IMG/VR virus record: IMGVR_UViG_3300025096_000004
Span: 62,001 to 126,000 of that record
DNA length: 64,000 nt
Source: a virus
Strand: one strand, 5' to 3'
The notes below the pieces were generated by a model. It had not been told where the DNA came from. It saw only the letters and a list, made by a program, of their open reading frames with translations, and made no database searches. The number at the start of each line of letters is the position of its first letter. The stretch's first letter is position 1. The position numbers were made by a program, and so were the translations under genes. Positions 61,594 to 64,000 of this stretch are shown one piece after another.

Positions 61594-62458
61594 TTTTGAG
61601 AATTGGAGACGGTTTCTAAAAGAAGACGCCATTGACGATTTCATTAAGGGAAGTGGAAAGGGATTGCATGACTATACCGCTATGCTAAAGAGCATCGCCG
61701 GCGACCCTGAATTCCGTAAATTAGCACTTTCGGGCCGTGACGACAGCGCTGGCCCAGCCGATGAATCAATCCAAGTGCATGGCGGTAAGCCGGTACCAGC
61801 CATCGATTTGGTGCCAACTCAATTTGACATTGATACGGAAAAAAGTCTTGGAGATCAAATGGTTAACCGCTTCAACGGAACTGAGTATGCCTTAGAAGAG
61901 GGCTCTCCAATTCTTATGGGCTCTAAGGAGGGAAGAATTCCTGTATTGGTGTTCGACAATAAATATATTTTAGATGGTCACCACCGATGGTCGCAGGTGG
62001 TTATGACAAACCCCGGCGGCATCATGGCAGTTGATAATTTGTCTGCCCCAGCTTTTGGCTCAGGCCAAGAAGGCGCAGAACTTGCTTTAAAGGCAACACA
62101 GTTGGCCATCGCCGGAATCGCCGGAAATGTTGTCACAAATGACACTGATGTTAATCTTTTAGAAGTAGATGTTGCCACTTTGGAAAAATATGTTTTAAGT
62201 AGAATAAGTGATGAAGTTGTGCAAATGCTTTTTAATGCCGAAAAGATACCCAAAGCGGATAAAAGATTGGCTGCCAAAATGTACGGCAAGAATCTTATGT
62301 TGGTCCAAAGAGCACAAAAGGGTAAATTCCAAAGAAAACTTGGCATGCCTCAAGCCGCCGATTCCGGAACTAACCAAGCTAAAGTCAACAAGGCCCTTGA
62401 ACAAGGTCTTGTCAATTTTGATTCCCCTGAGAGAGATGATATAAAGGGCAAAAAATGA
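61559..62458 (+). CDS. DGHHRW (ParB/sulfiredoxin-like) head-cluster protein, copy 2
   Basis: A 299-residue paralogue of the previous gene, overlapping it by ATGA. The leader is nearly identical (HKLIFENWRRFLKED), with LKE as possible protease site. The motif VFDNKYILDGHHRW lies at 131-144. Between leader and motif, and after the motif, the two proteins differ strongly, so only leader and core are conserved. It lacks the Arg-rich tail of copy 1. Substrate unknown; ParB-like folds include CTPases, nucleases and sulfiredoxins. Likely co-packaged or part of the core. Confidence 0.75.
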   Translation: MSYSSDKKHKLIFENWRRFLKEDAIDDFIKGSGKGLHDYTAMLKSIAGDPEFRKLALSGRDDSAGPADESIQVHGGKPVPAIDLVPTQFDIDTEKSLGDQMVNRFNGTEYALEEGSPILMGSKEGRIPVLVFDNKYILDGHHRWSQVVMTNPGGIMAVDNLSAPAFGSGQEGAELALKATQLAIAGIAGNVVTNDTDVNLLEVDVATLEKYVLSRISDEVVQMLFNAEKIPKADKRLAAKMYGKNLMLVQRAQKGKFQRKLGMPQAADSGTNQAKVNKALEQGLVNFDSPERDDIKGKK

Positions 62459-62856
62459 ACAAAAATGAATTAAAAAAGATTTTGAAACCTCTGATTAAAC
62501 AGTGCATCAAGGAGGTGATTTTCGAAGACGGCACTCTTTCGAATATCATATCGGAGGTTGCAAAGGGCCTCGGATCTACAACTGTTATTTCCGAGGCTCA
62601 ACCAACTATACAAAAACCAATGCAGCTTGAGTCTGATAGTACAGCAGCAAAGCGTCTAGAAAGGAAAAAACGTATGCTTGATTCTATTGGTAAAGATGCC
62701 TATAACGGCGTTGACTTGTTTGAGGGAACAACCCCAACTACCCAGCCCAAAGAACGGGGCCAAGGTCCCCTTGCAGGAGTAGACCCAAGAGACCCCGGTG
62801 TAGATATATCTAACTTTGGCTCTTTAGGGCACTGGAAGAAGCTGGCAGGAAACTAA
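62455..62856 (+). CDS. Head-cluster protein with basic amphipathic start, possible scaffold
   Basis: A 133-residue protein overlapping the previous stop by ATGA. The N-terminal helix NELKKILKPLIKQCIKEVIF is followed by EDGTLSNIISEVAKGLG, a pattern I recall from large aquatic myophages near capsid genes. The middle is Lys/Arg-rich, the end Gly/Pro/Asp-rich. IKE and ISE triplets could be protease sites, as in a core or scaffold protein that is degraded during maturation. No sequence link to T4 gp22 is visible, and the assignment rests on context. Confidence 0.6.
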   Translation: MNKNELKKILKPLIKQCIKEVIFEDGTLSNIISEVAKGLGSTTVISEAQPTIQKPMQLESDSTAAKRLERKKRMLDSIGKDAYNGVDLFEGTTPTTQPKERGQGPLAGVDPRDPGVDISNFGSLGHWKKLAGN

Positions 62857-62857
62857 A

Positions 62858-63094
62858 ATGAGAAAACGAATACCAAAGAAAAAAAACAATTTAACAATTT
62901 ATCCTCGAAGAAATGAATCTCCAGAAAGACTTGTAAAGAGGTTTAATAAAAAAGTTAAAAAAATGGGAATAATCGATGAAGCAAAAGACCGACGCTATTA
63001 TACAAAACCTTCTGAAAAAAAACGATTGGCGAGAAAACGCGCCATCGCAAGAAGAAAAAAGGAAGAGGCAAAAGCCAAGAGAAGAACTAATTAA
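62858..63094 (+). CDS. rpsU: Phage-encoded ribosomal protein bS21 homologue
   Basis: A 78-residue very basic protein. IYPRRNESPERLVKRFNKKVKKMGIIDEAKDRRYYTKPSEKKRLARKRAIARRKK reads directly onto bacterial bS21: the E-x-P/S-x-x-x-LRRF opening, the K-x-G-(I/V)-(L/I)-xE(A/V)-xRR-x-(F/Y)Y-x-KP centre and the Lys/Arg-rich end. bS21 sits on the 30S platform near the anti-Shine-Dalgarno and is needed for initiation on natural mRNAs in E. coli. Phage copies are known from aquatic phages. Placement among late head genes suggests it acts late, perhaps favouring phage messages. It lies 1 base after its neighbour. Confidence 0.88.
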   Translation: MRKRIPKKKNNLTIYPRRNESPERLVKRFNKKVKKMGIIDEAKDRRYYTKPSEKKRLARKRAIARRKKEEAKAKRRTN

Positions 63095-63113
63095 GTTATC
63101 GAGGTAGAACATT

Positions 63114-63509
63114 ATGTCAAAGTATGGTGTAGGCTTAAGAAGTGTTGGCTCTTATCAAGTATCTGGGACCCCTTTTATAACAGGGAGTACAGTCCCAGCA
63201 AACGATGAAGATATCATTTCTTTCCCATATGTTACAAAAAAGGTATGGGTTAAAAATACAAAATCATCGGGGTCCACAAAGGTTATTAGAGTTCACTTTC
63301 AAGCAACCGGCTCTGGAAATGTGATTTCTGGCAAACATTTTGTTGAATTAGCGGCACAAGAGAGTGTAACTCTTGATGTAAAGTGTAGTAAAATATATAT
63401 AACAGTCAAAGCATCAGGCCAGACTTGCGATTATCAAGTTTATGCATCTTTAACAAATATACCAACTGACAGCATGTATACCCTGACAGGATCAGGAATA
63501 ACGGAGTAA
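63114..63509 (+). CDS. Small structural protein, tandem paralogue 1
   Basis: A 131-residue beta-rich protein. The start (GVGLRSVGSYQVSGTPFITG), the centre (SFPYVTKKVWVKN; HFVELAAQESVTLDVKCSKIYI) and the end (LTNIPTDSMYTLTGSGITE) are shared with the next gene. The compact beta plan and tandem copies in the head cluster suggest a capsid decoration or fibre protein. GAGG precedes the ATG. I recognise the start as one seen in structural proteins of large aquatic phages. Confidence 0.7.
   Translation: MSKYGVGLRSVGSYQVSGTPFITGSTVPANDEDIISFPYVTKKVWVKNTKSSGSTKVIRVHFQATGSGNVISGKHFVELAAQESVTLDVKCSKIYITVKASGQTCDYQVYASLTNIPTDSMYTLTGSGITE
63143..63172 (+). repeat. 30-base direct repeat, copy 1
   Basis: 30 bases beginning TGTTGGCTCTTATCAAGTAT are identical at 63143-63172 and 63549-63578 and encode VGSYQVSGTP in both tandem structural genes. 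Confidence 0.9.
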
Positions 63510-63519
63510 GGAGTGAATT

Positions 63520-63930
63520 ATGTCAAAATATAATGTAGGATTGAGAAATGTTGGCTCTTATCAAGTATCTGGGACCCCATGGTTAACTGGATCTAGTATA
63601 GCCGCCGCCACAACATATAATGTCTCCGGCGTAGCTGGAGAAATGATGTTGACATTTCCATATGTTACACAAACAGTCACGGTTGTCAACACTTCCGCCT
63701 CTGGGGCCACATTAATTCATTTTGTTTCTTCAAGTTCTCCGGGAAATGTTCACACCAACAAACATTTTATAACTTTAAACGCCGGGGAGTCTATCTCTTT
63801 TGATGTTAAATGTAAAGAAATATTTTTACACAACAACAGTGGGACCCAAACTTTTGAAATGATTGCTGATTTAACAAACATACCAATTCGTCGTATGTAT
63901 GAACTAACAGGATCTGGTATAACCGATTAG
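63520..63930 (+). CDS. Small structural protein, tandem paralogue 2
   Basis: A 136-residue paralogue of the preceding gene. The same blocks occur (NVGLRNVGSYQVSGTPWLTG; TFPYVTQTVTVVN; HFITLNAGESISFDVKCKEIFL; LTNIPIRRMYELTGSGITD) with about 5 added residues after the leader. It has its own AAGGAG site. It would form similar beta-sandwich units, perhaps with a different surface specificity on the capsid. Confidence 0.7.
   Translation: MSKYNVGLRNVGSYQVSGTPWLTGSSIAAATTYNVSGVAGEMMLTFPYVTQTVTVVNTSASGATLIHFVSSSSPGNVHTNKHFITLNAGESISFDVKCKEIFLHNNSGTQTFEMIADLTNIPIRRMYELTGSGITD
63549..63578 (+). repeat. 30-base direct repeat, copy 2
   Basis: Second copy of the bases at 63143-63172. Confidence 0.9.
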
Positions 63931-63943
63931 GAGATGAACACAA

Positions 63944-64000
63944 ATGAGTAATAAAAGTTTTAGCAACCTATCCCCTGTGGGAACTTGGGTTTTAACTGGA
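63944..64000 (+). CDS. Start of a further structural gene (partial)
   Basis: An open frame of 19 codons runs off the right edge: MSNKSFSNLSPVGTWVLTG. TAGGAG lies upstream. The VGxxxxxG...LTG rhythm loosely recalls the two preceding proteins, so a third member of the tandem family is possible. Confidence 0.55.
   Translation, partial: MSNKSFSNLSPVGTWVLTG

Noticed and set aside
1-64000. tRNA genes, CRISPR arrays, insertion sequences, integrase or attachment sites
   Set aside because: None of these was recognised; gaps are too short for most, and no transposase or integrase motif appears in any frame that is credible as a gene.

Overview
This window is a stretch of a large tailed-phage genome with a contractile tail and a T4-type (myovirus) gene plan. 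All recognisable genes lie on the + strand, packed with ATGA-type stop/start overlaps and gaps mostly under 50 bases. The T4-type hallmarks are a gp55-like late sigma factor, gp25- and gp6-like baseplate wedge proteins, a gp17-like terminase, a gp20-like portal and a gp21-like prohead protease. An OmpA-type peptidoglycan-binding domain and two cell-wall hydrolases point to a Gram-negative host. The AT-rich composition, the style of the structural proteins and a phage bS21 ribosomal protein suggest an aquatic or marine phage. The host itself cannot be named from the sequence.

Layout. 1-1640: sugar-modification genes (the end of a formyltransferase, a small helical protein, a DegT-type aminotransferase). 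1653-3477: small conserved genes around the late sigma factor. 3458-7690: three proteins that share one N-terminal module but carry different cell-wall domains (lytic transglycosylase, M15 peptidase, OmpA-like). 7742-44710: a long tail/baseplate/fibre block that includes three giant proteins of 2502, 2784 and 2145 residues, which alone fill about 22.3 kb. 44735-49597: an embedded DNA-metabolism island (RuvC-like resolvase, primase, free-standing Smr protein, a single-chain Mre11-Rad50 fusion). 49598-52448: small membrane and coiled-coil proteins that could form a lysis set, with a run of genes sharing the leader MKLTKEQLxxIIKEE. 52445-64000: packaging and head assembly (zinc-ribbon protein, terminase, portal, core-like proteins, prohead protease, two DGHHRW proteins, a bS21 homologue, tandem small structural proteins).

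Regulation visible in the sequence. Three host-type promoters (-35, 17-base spacer, extended -10 TGTTATAWT) lie before the resolvase, the primase and a signal-peptide gene. The first two put the expected transcription start on the ATG itself. In the structural blocks, all four gaps longer than 40 bases carry ACTAWTTAT, a candidate late promoter element. One clear intrinsic terminator lies at about 59.55 kb, directly after a 21-codon reading frame.

Most notable: the Mre11-Rad50 fusion; the repeated N-terminal leader in six places around the head genes, which looks like a capsid-targeting peptide with built-in IxE protease sites; the paired DGHHRW proteins beside the protease; the bS21 homologue inside the head cluster; the three-part cell-wall set with a shared module; and the leaderless host-type promoters. 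No tRNA, CRISPR array, insertion sequence or minus-strand gene was found. No gene-free stretch exceeds about 120 bases.
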